Made by a program: the position numbers and the translations under genes. The notes beneath the pieces are model-generated. The model searched no databases and had not been told where the DNA came from. It was given only the letters and a program-made list of their open reading frames with translations. Positions 11,557 through 22,300 of a DNA stretch of 64,000 nucleotides are shown one piece after another (position 1 is the stretch's first letter; each line of letters begins with the position of its first letter). Origin of the DNA: Orthonyx spaldingii (Eukaryota > Chordata > Aves > Passeriformes > Orthonychidae); assembly GCA_013397795.1 (NCBI GenBank), contig VZTJ01001742.1:85430-149429 (forward strand). Reading direction: 5' to 3'.

Positions 11557-13989
11557 GCAGAAGTCACCTCAGTACCCACAGCCCACAAACTCCTGCACAG
11601 ACTGTAACAGAACAAGCCAGCGGGGGCTTGAGGAAAATGCTGTTCATTGATAAATTGAATTTCAGCTTAGAGTATGTAAAATAACTTAAATCTTACTCCA
11701 AGAAATTGCAAAGTGCAACCAAGTACTATATCGGGTTTTACGACTTACTTCACTTAAAGTGAGAGAACAATGAGACAAAATAGGCATATTGGAGTAATAC
11801 ACCTAAATTTATGAAAAAAATGTGTTAAATCGGAATTTTTGACACTATTCTATAAAAAAAATTATTGCTTAGTTCTAAAGAGATTCTTGGCTGAGTTCCT
11901 CGAAATAGAAGAACAGCAGCGATGTGGACTCTCCATAGCAGGGGTTTCAGAGAAGAGAAAAAGCTCATGTGATCCTGAGAACCTTTTTCCATTAATAAAG
12001 GGAGAGTCAACTCACACAATTTATGCTTTCATGATCTCTTTGCACTCTTGTCAGACAACAATGAGAAGTCCTAGTTTCCTTCCAGTTCCCTCCACACACC
12101 AGTTACTACAAAAAAAGGCTAATCTACCAACAGCCAAACTCAGCTTTGTGAAACTCAGCACCTTTCAGAATCTATTTAAAGCAGCCAACAATCATACCAT
12201 TAATGGCACAAATAAGAGATTTTTATTGATATCTGATTTCCAGAAAATTCTTTCACTCTAAGAGTTTAACCTATGTGTGAAAAGCTAAGTCTTCAGTAAT
12301 GTTTGACTACTTCACCAGAATTCCATTATAGAGTAAGAATATAAAGTTCATATCTTCAAAACAAATCACTGCACTAAGAGAGGCATCAGTATACTATTTC
12401 ACACAGCCTAAATTCTTTTATTTTGAAAATAAAGTCTACGTGGTTACGGTCTCATCATCCAGTACAGATTAATATTCTATCAACTTAGGGTTAAAATGCA
12501 CCCCTGAAGAATAACACTACACTTATGAAAGCCATATCAAAATGCTATTGATACTTAAATTTCAATGTTTTAGTTTAACATTTCGATAGGGAAATCAAAC
12601 TACTTGTCCTCTAATGCAACTGTATTTACTTATTCAGAAGATATTCTTGTCTACTGAATTTTGTTTCTTCTGCAAATCCATGTGGAAGTAACTGCAAAAT
12701 GAATTCTCTCATCTCAAAAAGCATTAATGTTTTTAAAATTTCTTATTTCCACTAGTGATGACTAATATTTAATAAAGAACGACTGCTTTAAGACACAAAT
12801 GAACATAACCACGAACCCAATTAATCTTTGGCAGTCGGTTCAAATTAGCATATACTATCTTTGTGACCATGACCAGCAAACAATACCAGAGCTACTGCCA
12901 TAGTAGCACATGGAGATACCAAATCCAAATAAGTATTTATCTTTTGAACCTTTCTTCCAACCACCTACCTCTCCCCTACCCTTCACTGACACATCCCTGT
13001 TAAACTGAGGTACGACACTGAGCAAATGCTCACTGCTCAGTAGCTTTATCACTCAGCTACAACTGATGCAACTCAACACTATCCTTCAATTAAAACTGAA
13101 TGGCAAATATGCAACAAGACACACTCTATGACAGCACACCATGATTTGCTGTTGAAATAACTATCACAGTTATTTTTAACACTGTTTTAACCAAAGTTAT
13201 ACTTGTAGTCGTAATTCAAGTTGATTAGGACCAAACTCCCAACACTGTGAGGTATTGAAATGTTTTAAGTTGGGTGTGTTGATCTGAAGGGTGTCAAAGG
13301 TATGGCTATGAAGTAAAAGTGGTTTTGCTTTGCCAATACCGGTAAAAAAAGGATGATGAAAATAATATGAGTTTGAACAGCATACAATTAGAAGATTCAT
13401 TTAAAAATAAGTTACAACTATTTCCCAGCTCAGGTCACATACATTCGTTCAGTATGTTTAAAATGTACATTTCTTAAACTTATAATGGAAACTTCCGAAT
13501 AGACTTCAATGATCATAAAATAATCCTGATACACTTTTTTCTTTTAACATTCATAATACTGACACTTCCATTAAAACATGAAATGTTAAAAAGTCTTATT
13601 AAAAAATGTTAAAAGTTTTATTAACCAAGCTCCTTACCTACATAATTTCAGTCCATTAAATGATTGCTTATTCCATCAATATCCTATAAGTTACTAAAAC
13701 CATACTGTGAAAACATGGTAAGTTGATATAAAAAGACTACATATTGCTTTCTAATGTTGAAATTATACTGAGACAACTCAAAGGAGAATATAAGGCACAA
13801 CAAAAAAACCCCAAAGGATTCTTACATTGAGTTTCAGGTAAGTGTGAGAGAAGATCACAGAATTAACAGATTTCTACAGTACAACTCTATGAAACAACTT
13901 CTAAGAAGCTGCAGCAGTAGAAACAAGGTGCACACTATCCTAAATCAGTGCTGTGCTTGCACTTCCCACTCACAGGATGTGTAAGGGTA
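11557..13989. other. non-coding stretch
   Basis: AT-rich sequence without recognisable genes or repeats. Scattered splice-like dinucleotides, for example a donor-like site near 13,636 on the minus strand, do not enclose an open exon. Confidence 0.5.
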
Positions 13990-14360
13990 GCAGGGACACA
14001 GCACCTCATCTGGTTCCACCTCTCTTCACCAGCAGGGTCATCCCAGAGCACATTGCTCAGGTTTGTGTCCAGGTTCTGGAATACCTCCAATGAGGGAGAC
14101 TCCACAGCCTCTCTGGGCAATCTGACCCAATGTGTGATCATCTGAACAGTAAAGAAGTTCTTCCTCGTATCCTGATGGAATCTCCTGTGCATCAATTTCT
14201 GCCCATTCCTCTTTTCCTACTGCTCAGCACCATGAAGAAGAGTCTGGCTCCATTCTCTTGACACCCTCCCTTCAGACACTTAAAGACATTGATATGATTC
14301 CCAGTCTTTTCTTCTCCAGACTGAACAGGCCCTGCTCCCTCAGCCTTTCCTCCATGATAT
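13990..14360 (-). mobile_element. CR1 LINE 3' fragment
   Basis: About 370 bp matching the 3' end of CR1 in reverse complement. It shows the block GAGGGAGACTCCACAGCCTC (about 14,092-14,111), followed by the block that encodes the FFTVQ...HWVRLP segment of ORF2 on the minus strand, then the reverse complement of the LFSLEK-type segment. The terminal octamer tail is eroded. A decayed AGATCACAGAATTAACAG at about 13,853 may be the displaced end. Confidence 0.85.
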
Positions 14361-16084
14361 TTCATGCACTCATGATACTTCAGAATAGCTTGCTATGTTT
14401 CTAAAAGCATATATCTAACACCTGTGTGAATAGTTCTGTTTATTGTTACTGAGCTGCTTGAGACACACTAGAAAAGTTAACAATTAAAAACCAATTCAAC
14501 CTATTTTGCTTGTGCAAACTTTCAGAGTTTAGCCAAGATAAAATGAGCCAAATCAAAATTTTCTTTCTTAATCACAACAGGATTAAGCAAGATTTATTGT
14601 CAAGTAAGCTGTTTAGTTTTAAATACAATGATAGATATAACTGTCTTGCTCTAAAGGTTATCTAGATAGAAAAGAGTCTAGAAATAACTTTAAAGTATTT
14701 GTGAAAATTAAATATATAGATACAAAATATATATGTTTGCATAGAAAACACACACTGCCAGTTACATAGGGAATATTCTGTGCCACAGATGCTGGGGTAC
14801 CAACACCTGAGAGTGGGTTTCATTGCATGGGGGATATGCATAAACAAGGCAGGCTGTAATACATATTTTATGCTCAGCACAGTTTCCTGCTGTATTTCTT
14901 AGAAATAAAAAATAATTCAGTAACTCTATCACCATATGGATGTCCACAGTATCTTTTCTCTTTTATGCAACCAAGTGTATATACTCCTTTTACCAAATAT
15001 TATACTTTTTTGACACCTAAAGCATCTGAGGAGAGCAAGTACTTGCAAGGCCTTTGTCAATGGGCAGAACTCTGCTATACATAATCTTCACTGTAATTAA
15101 CGGAAAAAAACATATGAAGTTGAAGCTGAAGCATAACAATGATCTCATGACGTTCACTTTAATATTTCTTGAGTACTTAGGATTAGATGAACCCATCTGG
15201 CATACAGCTTTTTTCAAAGGCAGTTTAAAAATGTAATATTACAGCACCTGCAGAGGAAAAAGTTCAGTTTCCCTGCATTTCAATTCATGACCTCATCTCA
15301 CTTAACTCTTGATGTAGCCTTAACTTACCAAAATGTTAGCAGTGAAGCAAGGTTTTCAAATCTGTGCACCTCCACCTGCACACAGAACTATCTCCTCTTG
15401 TTCAAACAGTAGCTGGTGGAAGCAAGTACATGAAAACAGGTTCCGCAGAACCACATTTTATTTTTTCAGAAAGTTAGAAGTTTCTGTGACAGGCTTACTA
15501 ATAGGGTTATCTTCACAGCTCTACAGGTCACCACTATTGTATTGTTTATAGTTGGGGGGGACACGCAAGGCAACAGCAAACAAGTAAGTCAGTTTAGCAC
15601 ATCTGCATCTTCATTTCCCTGCACTTACTCGAAGAATTCTGATGTTTACAGAAAACTGAACTACTCTGCTTTACATCCAGTCAATTCCGAAGATGTGAAT
15701 GGCTGTGAAGTCTAAATTTGCTACGGAATCTGAGGCTGTGGTCACAGACACCTGTACACAGCCACCCTTCATCACTGGAGGTCAGAGGGCACGTAACAGA
15801 AGAAACAAAGCCTCCTAACACAGAGTTTCGAGGTCAATGACTCGTTTAAGTAGTGGAGTTTTTTAACTAAGGTTTTTGCAGGTCAAGGCCTTTAAATATC
15901 TTCATACGAGACAGCGGCTCAGCTCTTCCCAAGACGCAGCCTTCATATTCCAGTGGTATTCTAGCTATGGAATACCTGAATGCTTTCAGACTTATTTTCA
16001 ACAGCCAAACCACTAAATGACGGCAAATTACACTGTACTACCGCAAAATAAATAATAATAAGGAAAGCAAAGCGGCAGCACGGG
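14361..16084. other. non-coding stretch immediately inside the leftward promoter
   Basis: If the minus-strand donor at 16,153 is used, this is the start of intron 1. A good-looking minus-strand splice acceptor (polypyrimidine then CTGCAG) ends at 15,248, but all three frames after it hit a stop within 11 codons. At most it could be an untranslated exon. A run of seven G occurs at about 15,554. Confidence 0.5.
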
Positions 16085-16147
16085 CTTGGAGTGACACGCA
16101 CTGGACCGGGCGGGGGCAGCGCCCCGAGGGCTCATCCCGGTCCCGGC

Positions 16148-16156
16148 ACTCACCTG
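16148..16156 (-). other. canonical 5' splice site CAG|GTGAGT
   Basis: On the minus strand the nine bases read CAGGTGAGT, a full match to the vertebrate donor consensus. The last exon base is 16,154 and the first intron base 16,153. It lies 310 bp downstream of the YY1 box. A second, weaker donor, CCG|GTGAGC, has its exon end at 16,275 and could give a shorter exon 1. Confidence 0.7.
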
Positions 16157-16470
16157 TCCGCCTTCCTCTGCCCCCGCCAGCGCCGCCGCGGCTCCTCCGA
16201 CGCCTCCGCCGGGCCGCCGGGCGGTGAGGGGCGGTGGGCAGCCGCGCATACGGGGCAGCCCCACTCCTGCTCACCGGGTCCCTGCCCCGGCTCCCCGGCT
16301 CCTCATCCCCGCCGCGGAGCACCGGGGGCCCCCCCGGCCGCCTCCTGCCCGGGCCCTGCCGCTGTTCCCGCCCGGCGGCCGCCTCCCCTGAATAGCGGCG
16401 CCGGGGCCGCGTCCCGCCCGTCCCTCACTCGCCGCCCCCGGCCTGTCCCCCCGCAGCCGCCATCTTGTCC
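16154..16470 (-). other. putative first exon of an unidentified leftward gene
   Basis: Inferred from the promoter elements at its right end and the splice donor at its left end. The exon is about 310 bp and extremely GC-rich. Coding content is unclear. The ATG inside the YY1 box (A at 16,463) opens only 12 codons before TGA. Another ATG (A at 16,306) gives ten codons and then runs into the alternative donor at 16,275, in phase to continue into a second exon. Either the exon is a 5' untranslated leader or it carries a very short N-terminus. No protein family is recognisable. The transcription start is an estimate. Confidence 0.55.
16457..16467 (-). promoter_or_regulatory. YY1 box (CAAGATGGCGG on the minus strand)
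   Basis: The plus strand reads CCGCCATCTTG, the exact reverse complement of the YY1 core. In vertebrate promoters this orientation typically sits just downstream of the start site of the strand reading AAGATGGCGG, here the minus strand. Confidence 0.75.
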
Positions 16471-16488
16471 GGGACGGGAGAGGGGCGC

Positions 16489-16498
16489 GCGCAGGCGC
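16489..16498. promoter_or_regulatory. NRF1-like site GCGCAGGCGC
   Basis: One base differs from the palindromic NRF1 consensus GCGCATGCGC. It lies 22 bp upstream of the YY1 box on the minus strand, a usual position in CpG-island promoters. Confidence 0.5.
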
Positions 16499-16553
16499 GG
16501 CCGCGGCGATCCCGGGCCCGCAGCGGCGGCCGCGCGCACGCGCCGGGGGCGTG

Positions 16554-16568
16554 CCCCGCCCCGCCCCT
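16554..16568. promoter_or_regulatory. tandem GC boxes (SP/KLF sites)
   Basis: Two overlapping CCCCGCCCC-type boxes, about 60 bp upstream of the NRF1-like site in the leftward direction. Confidence 0.55.
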
Positions 16569-16635
16569 CTCCGGGAGCGCGCACCTGCCGCGGCCGGCCG
16601 GGGGCGCGGCTGGTCGGCACCGGCACCAAGCACTC

Positions 16636-16858
16636 GGGGTCAGCCGCCCGTCGGGGATCGGTTATCCAGGGTCGGTCACCCGTGAGGGGTCACTCCCCTG
16701 GAGTTCATCGCCCTCACGGGCCCCGTCACGTCCTGGAGGGTCGGTCACTCAGGGTCGGTCAGCCGGGGTCCGTCACCTGCAGAGCGTCGGTCACCCGCGG
16801 CCGGTCACTCAGGGTCGCTTTCCTGAGGCCGGTCACTCAGGGTCAGTCCCCTGAGGCT
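16636..16858. repeat. GC-rich minisatellite built on GGTCGGTCACTCAG
   Basis: About 220 bp made of imperfect repeats of a core close to GGTCGGTCACTCAG, with variants GGTCGGTCACCC, GGTCCGTCACC and GGCCGGTCACTCAG. Copies vary in length (about 14-20 bp) and in sequence, and the best conserved are at about 16,740-16,765 and 16,800-16,845. The array adjoins the upstream side of the promoter island. Any open frame through it reflects the lack of AT-rich stop codons rather than coding. Confidence 0.75.
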
Positions 16859-17127
16859 GCAGCTGTGCTGTTCTGGCAGAGGAGATGGGAGCCGAGGCAC
16901 GGTGCGAGTGGCGGGCAGGGAGGGCCACCGAGGGTTCGCAGCGAACACAGGTCCCTGCTGAGGGGTGGGTGCGAACAACCCTCAGCTGCAGGAGGGCCGC
17001 GATGCCGGCGGGAAGCTCAGGGTGCCCACGGGCACTGTGGAAGCTGAAGGAGAACGCAGGATGGACCCTCGTGATGTGGTTCTGGAGACCCTCACCCAGC
17101 AGGCAATCGGGGAGTTTCGCTTTTAGA

Positions 17128-17300
17128 GATCACAGAATCGCGAGATGGGCAAGGTTGGAAGGGACCACAGCGGCTCATCTGGTCCAACCTCCGTGCTCAA
17201 GCTGAGTGGCACAGGGTTGTGTCCAGGCAGTTCTGCAGTATTTTCAGTGAGGGAGACTCCACAACCTCTCTGGACAGGCTTGCGGGTACTGGTCACACTT
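17128..17300 (-). mobile_element. CR1 LINE 3' fragment
   Basis: The plus strand reads the reverse complement of a CR1 3' tail: GATCACAGAATCGCGAGATG, then GGTTGGAAGGGACCACAG, TCATCTGGTCCAACCTCC and GAGGGAGACTCCACAACCTC. Similarity stops near 17,300. The GC-rich sequence to about 17,470 is not clearly CR1. The family resembles that of the fragment at 13,990-14,360. Confidence 0.85.
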
Positions 17301-18332
17301 GGATACAGTCTTCCCTGCCAGCCCGTGTTTGTCCATGCACTCAGTGAGATTTTCCAGAAGTGGTTTGGCTTCATAATGGACCAGCCTCTCTAGCCTTTCC
17401 CTCTCAAGCTGGGCCCTGCCGTGGCCTGGGTTGGCAGCGATGCTTTGGTGGCCACCTCCAACCACGAGAATGGGTTCTCTGCCACAGCCAGTAGTTCCAC
17501 AGTTTGGTAGCTGAGGTCTCTAATCACTTTGGATGTCTTTCTTCACTTCCAGGTGAAATGTTTGCGCAGGCTGTATTTTGCTTCCCTACTTAGGTTCATA
17601 TTTCCTATAAAGTTACTTCAAGTTGACGTAGATCCTGTCCTCCTCAGTGGGACGCAGGTGTAGTGTCATGAATTCCCAGCATCTCTAAATGCAGCCTGGG
17701 GCAGACAAGTCTTTGAGCTTCTCTGTGCTAGTTTTGCCGTCCTTGACCACCCCCTCCCACTCCCTCCTCCAGTTAAGACTTTTGTTTTTAACCCACCTCA
17801 TGAGTTTTGTAACTACCTTCCTTCTTTTGATGTATGTGAAGACCTTTTTACTACCAGTTTGAACATCCTTTGCAAGGTGTTCTTCAAATTCTTTTCTAGT
17901 CCTCATTTCCTTCCTTGGTGTGACTGCAGTGTTTTACAGCTTTCTGCTCTCTTTCTTTTGGTCTAGACAAGTTCTGCCCCCTCATTATCAAAGGAATTGC
18001 CTTGGACAGAGATCATCCTAGAGCCTGTCACAAGCGGCTATAAAATCACAAGTATTTGTGAGTGTTAAACACGTATTTAGGAAAGCTGGTACACACTGAT
18101 GAATAGCTGTGTCTGTGCATTTTAAGTTTTGATATTGTTTGTTCTGCTTAATTTAGCAATGAAATTTTCCTGGGATTTGAATGTAATTTTTAATTGCAAT
18201 TTCTGTCATTGCTGTGTCATGATTAACCCTGTTCCAAGTGTCATAAAATTGTATCCTGCAAACCATGATCACAAATAGCTAAATTCAAGCTGACACAAAT
18301 TTGACCAATATTATGAAAACCGGCACAGTTAA
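17301..18332. other. non-coding stretch
   Basis: Moderately GC-rich to 17,470, then ordinary AT-rich sequence. No coding exon recognised. Confidence 0.45.
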
Positions 18333-18556
18333 ATATATGGAAGAAATTCTTTACTTTACTGAGGGTGTTGAGGCACTGGCACAAGTTGCCCAGAGAGGCT
18401 GTGGCCACCACATCCCTGGAAGTGTTCAAAGCTAGGTCCAGACTGGATGGGACTTTGAGCCACCTGGTCTAATGGGGGGTGTCCCATGAGGAGGGAGTTG
18501 GAATAGCATCATCTTTATAAGGTCCCTTCCAAACCATTCAGTGATTCTGTGATTCA
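18333..18556 (+). mobile_element. CR1 LINE 3' tail
   Basis: About 220 bp in plus orientation. It begins in the AAGAAATTCTTTAC block, passes through GCCCAGAGAGGCTGTGG and GGTCCCTTCCAAACCATTCA, and ends with the characteristic tail GTGATTCTGTGATTCA. It is a short 5'-truncated copy without coding potential. Confidence 0.9.
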
Positions 18557-18984
18557 GCTGTTCCAAATTGTATCTTTTCCAGAGTCATATGATGTATCAC
18601 ACTGATTATGGCTTTTTGAAAGACAATAATTCTTGGTAATATTTTTGTAAATTCAGTCACCTTTACTTCTACTAGCATATTGCCTCAAAGTTGAAGGATG
18701 AGAATCATAATAATTTTACATTCTAAGGAGTTTGGATTAAATCAAAGAATGTTCAGCTGTGTGATAATCTAAATAAAGACAATTTTGAATGTCTCCATGG
18801 TATGCACAATAACCTCCATCTTCATAAAATGAGAGAAACCTTCAAGATTTGTTGAATCCAATTTATGGGAATGTGTCTTCAAACAGTTTCCCTCTTGAGT
18901 AACACATTAGCCTTCTATAATGGAATAACTGTATCAGTGGACAAGGACGAGCTATGGATGTCATCTAACCGACACAGGCAGGGG

Positions 18985-19325
18985 GTTGAATGGATTGAGA
19001 ACAGAGACAAAGGACTTGGGGGTACTGGTGGATGAAATATTGGACATGAGCTGGCCATGGGCACTCCCAGCCCAGAAAGCCAAGTGTGTCCTGGGCTGCA
19101 TCCAGAGCCCTGTGGGCAGTAGGGCAGGGAGGGGATTCTGCCCCGCTCTGCTGAGACCCCACTGCAGAGCTGCCTCCAGCTCTGGGCTCCCAGCACAGGG
19201 AGGACCTGGAGCTGTTGAGAGAGTCCAGAGAAGGGCCACAGAGCTGGTCAGAGGGCTGGACCACCTCTCCTGTGATGAAAAGCTGAGGGAGCTGAGGTTA
19301 TCCAGCCTGGAGAGACCTTATCCAA
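18985..19325 (+). mobile_element. CR1 LINE internal ORF2 fragment
   Basis: A plus-strand piece of ORF2 downstream of the reverse transcriptase catalytic core, running from the GACTTGGGGGTACTGGTGGA block to the CCAGCCTGGAGAGACC block. The 3' tail is missing. Much of it is nearly identical to 46,820-47,060 in the large CR1 copy, including the block GGGCACTCCCAGCCCAGAAA, so both belong to the same subfamily. Because it lies after, not before, the 3' tail at 18,333-18,556, the two cannot be one undisturbed element. Confidence 0.85.
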
Positions 19326-22300
19326 ACAACTGTAGGAAAATGAAACTACAGCAGTAGTCATTTACAATGACTACTTGCAGTCCCTTGGTTCCCTGAGGTA
19401 TCAGAGTGAACATCTGCATTTGACTATGAGCTGCACGTTTGTGCTGAAGTGCAGCACAGGACTGTTGCCAGAGGAAAAAGGGAATGTGTCTGCCCCAGCA
19501 ATGTGAGCCAGCTCACAGGTATGTTGAAAGCACTTCAGGCAGCTGCTGCAGAGCATTGCAGCTACAGCTCCTCCCTGGCCCCTGTGGCTGAACACCTGCA
19601 GCTGAACTGCTAGTGAAGAAAGAAACTTTGACTAATACACCATCTGTCTTCATGAAAAGAGAGAGCAAGGCACTCTCAAGCTAACCTGCCTCACAGGGGA
19701 CAAAGATAGGTAGAAAAACAACAACTAGTTAGGATTCTCAAGGGACCTGGCTGTGACTGCTCTAAATTGTGGCATAAGGAAACATATGCCATAAGAAAAC
19801 AGTAGGAATTTGCCCTAGCTATGACCTTTTCTTTCCCTCCCATTGTGCCTTCTGCTGCTGAGTACCTATCCCAGAAGTAAACACAGGATTTGCCTGTGTG
19901 CTGGATGGGGAATTCACTGAATAAAGGTGAGTAGTACACTGTGGTAGCATAAAAGTTGTGCGTTAAAATATGTTTCTCAAAATAGACTTTGAAACAATCT
20001 GCTTTCTCGTCTTTTCAGCTTGCTAGCTAGACACGCAACAGAAGATTGTTACCACTTGTAGTCTAGTTTTTAAGACAATGTTCAGATGATGATCAGGTTA
20101 ATATTCCATTGCACTTAAATATTTGATGGACGTACATAAGTCAATTTTTGCCCTCAATCAGTAAACATAAGAACATACACCAGAATAAGCCCAGAACCTA
20201 CTGAACAATATAAAGCGACAGCAGCTCTAATTCAGTAATTTGACAGTTGAACAAGATAACTGTACTTTAAGATTCACTCTGAAAATTATAGTCTATTCTA
20301 AGGGGAATTTGCCCACCAAGAGAAGTTCTCCAGCTATTGGCCCATATCTTCAGATGTTTGTTGTAAGATGGATGTTTTCAGAAGTGCTTTCATGGGGGCA
20401 CTTCTGCGGCTCACTGTGAAAAGCTTTTCTGTAGGACTACAGTTTAAATAAAGCTGTGAAAAATGTCGATGTTGTTAACTGTAATACTAAGTACAATAAT
20501 ATCTCTACATTCTGGAGAATAGAATTACTGGAGGAAAGCATTTCTCACTTCAGCAGTTTGCTGTGTTGTGGATTTAAATAACATTTTGTAGGAGCCATTT
20601 TGGCAACAATTATCTTTCAGGACAAAGACCAATCTGGAGAACCCTGAGTAAGTAAAAGTATAGACAGAAAAGTTTAGACAGTAGTTTTACAGATGTTCAC
20701 TACTGAGGGACTAGCCATGTCTATTTATGGATTGCCAATCACAAAGAAAATTCACCCTTAGGAAGAATGACTTCCCTTTTTTGTGTTTGGTTTGAGAAAT
20801 TAGTATTTTAATACTAAAAGGTCACTCATTAATGTACTTAGTTTTGTGCTAAACAACAGTAAGTTGTTTACTGGAGATAACTTCAATCAAGAGAAAGAAA
20901 TAGGATGACACAAACACGCAATACCTTATGTCTTGGATTCCAACGTGTAATAGAGGAAAAAATAAGAGATGATTTTCACGATAAATAGTCACAAACTTGG
21001 ATATTCTGTAATCCCAGAATCCTAAAGGTATATTTAGAACTGTAAAGCTTGTTATTTTTTTATAATTTTATTTTTGGTGTAGTTAAATATCAATGCCTTA
21101 GCTAATTGGATCAGAGAACTTGAAGCAATGAAGCATGTGGTGGGTAGTCTGATTTATGTTAAGGCTCACATTTCTAAGAGAAAACAAAGGGGAAAAAACT
21201 CCACTTATGTCAGAAAAGAAATCCCAACTCAGGATCACAGGATGAAAAGTGGCTTTTAAAGCCATATTATTTTTAGTTAACTTTATCCTGTCAGTATAAA
21301 GGAAAGGGATAGTTGAATGGAATATGTCCAAGTTTCATATGATGGAAATGAAATGGGAGAGAAAATGAGATATAAGGGTCTTGAATATTCATGAAAAATG
21401 GCTTTGAGTTTAGTCTAGAGAGTGAGTCATTTTGAGTTATGCTCAAGTCCTGACATCCGAAGAGGTCTGAACTTGCACCCTGAATCTTCAGCTTTCTAAA
21501 AGAAGGGTGTTTTCTCCATGAAAGACCCATGTCTGCATCTTTAAACAACATTGTTGCCTCTCTTGGGAGATACAAGGGGTAGAGACGTCCTAAAGGTGAA
21601 GTTCAGTTGATGTGCTTTGCCTACAAAAGTCTGTTAAGCATAGAAGATTTTTAAACAGTTCTTGCTTTACAACAAGAGATGTCATTAGGCAAAGAGAAAA
21701 AGAGTAAAAAATTTTCTCTTTGATTACTCAAAAGAGTTGAAAAGGGTAGAGAAGCTGGTATCTGACAGATGGGCAAAGGAAGCTCCTGAGGAGAGTTTTA
21801 GATAACAGTCTGCTATAGCTACCAAAGGTCAGGACACAAGTGACAGAATCTTCGGAGAAATTAGAATCCAGTCATTGCATCTAAAACATTGCCCATGATA
21901 AAGGGAAGAATTACATATGGTGACCCCAGCTGGTCTAATAAGATAAACATAAGATAACATAAAACCACCCTAGGACGTTAGAGTAGACAGGCAGCCATCT
22001 GCATGATAATGTTCCAGCATAGAGCAAACAGTAATGGTAAATGCTTTACAGTGAAGACTCTAAGACTGAACTTATAAAATAAAAGGGGATGATTTTTGCT
22101 CATGTGGTCATTTCCAAAAGTGGAAAAAAATGTAGCCATGTTAAAATCTGCCTCTATTCTTCTCTGTGTAGGAGTAACTTACTGCTACAAACAGGAAGAA
22201 TAATATGGACTTCATATAAGCTCTAAATCCAATAGAAGTAGCAATATGACTGAACAAATTTTTATGTATTCTTCCAAAAGAAGCAAATCTCTGTTCCCTT

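Larger units (their letters stand above)
16085..16650 (-). promoter_or_regulatory. CpG-island promoter, leftward
   Basis: About 560 bp of very GC-rich sequence dense in CpG, in sharp contrast with the AT-rich surroundings. It lacks a TATA box and carries the element set of a housekeeping-type vertebrate promoter. In minus-strand order these are GC boxes (16,568-16,554), an NRF1-like palindrome (16,498-16,489), a YY1 box (16,467-16,457) and then a splice donor (16,156-16,148). The YY1 box orientation and the donor both indicate leftward transcription, with initiation probably around 16,465-16,500. Bidirectional initiation, common at CpG islands, cannot be excluded, but I find no matching rightward donor. 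The downstream gene is not identifiable from this window. Confidence 0.8.

Noticed and set aside
11115..11684. A 189-codon plus-strand open frame
   Set aside because: It is the antisense shadow of the CR1 reverse transcriptase segment and spills into flanking DNA.
15017..15247. A minus-strand acceptor at 15,248 that could begin exon 2 of the leftward gene
   Set aside because: Every frame meets a stop within 11 codons and no good donor follows. It is possible only as an untranslated exon, which cannot be shown here.
16091..17047. A 318-codon plus-strand open frame across the CpG island and minisatellite
   Set aside because: The frame is open only because the sequence is very GC-rich and lacks AT-rich stop codons. 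Other frames on both strands are also long here, the product is low-complexity Arg/Pro/Gly/Ala, and it runs antisense to the promoter signals.
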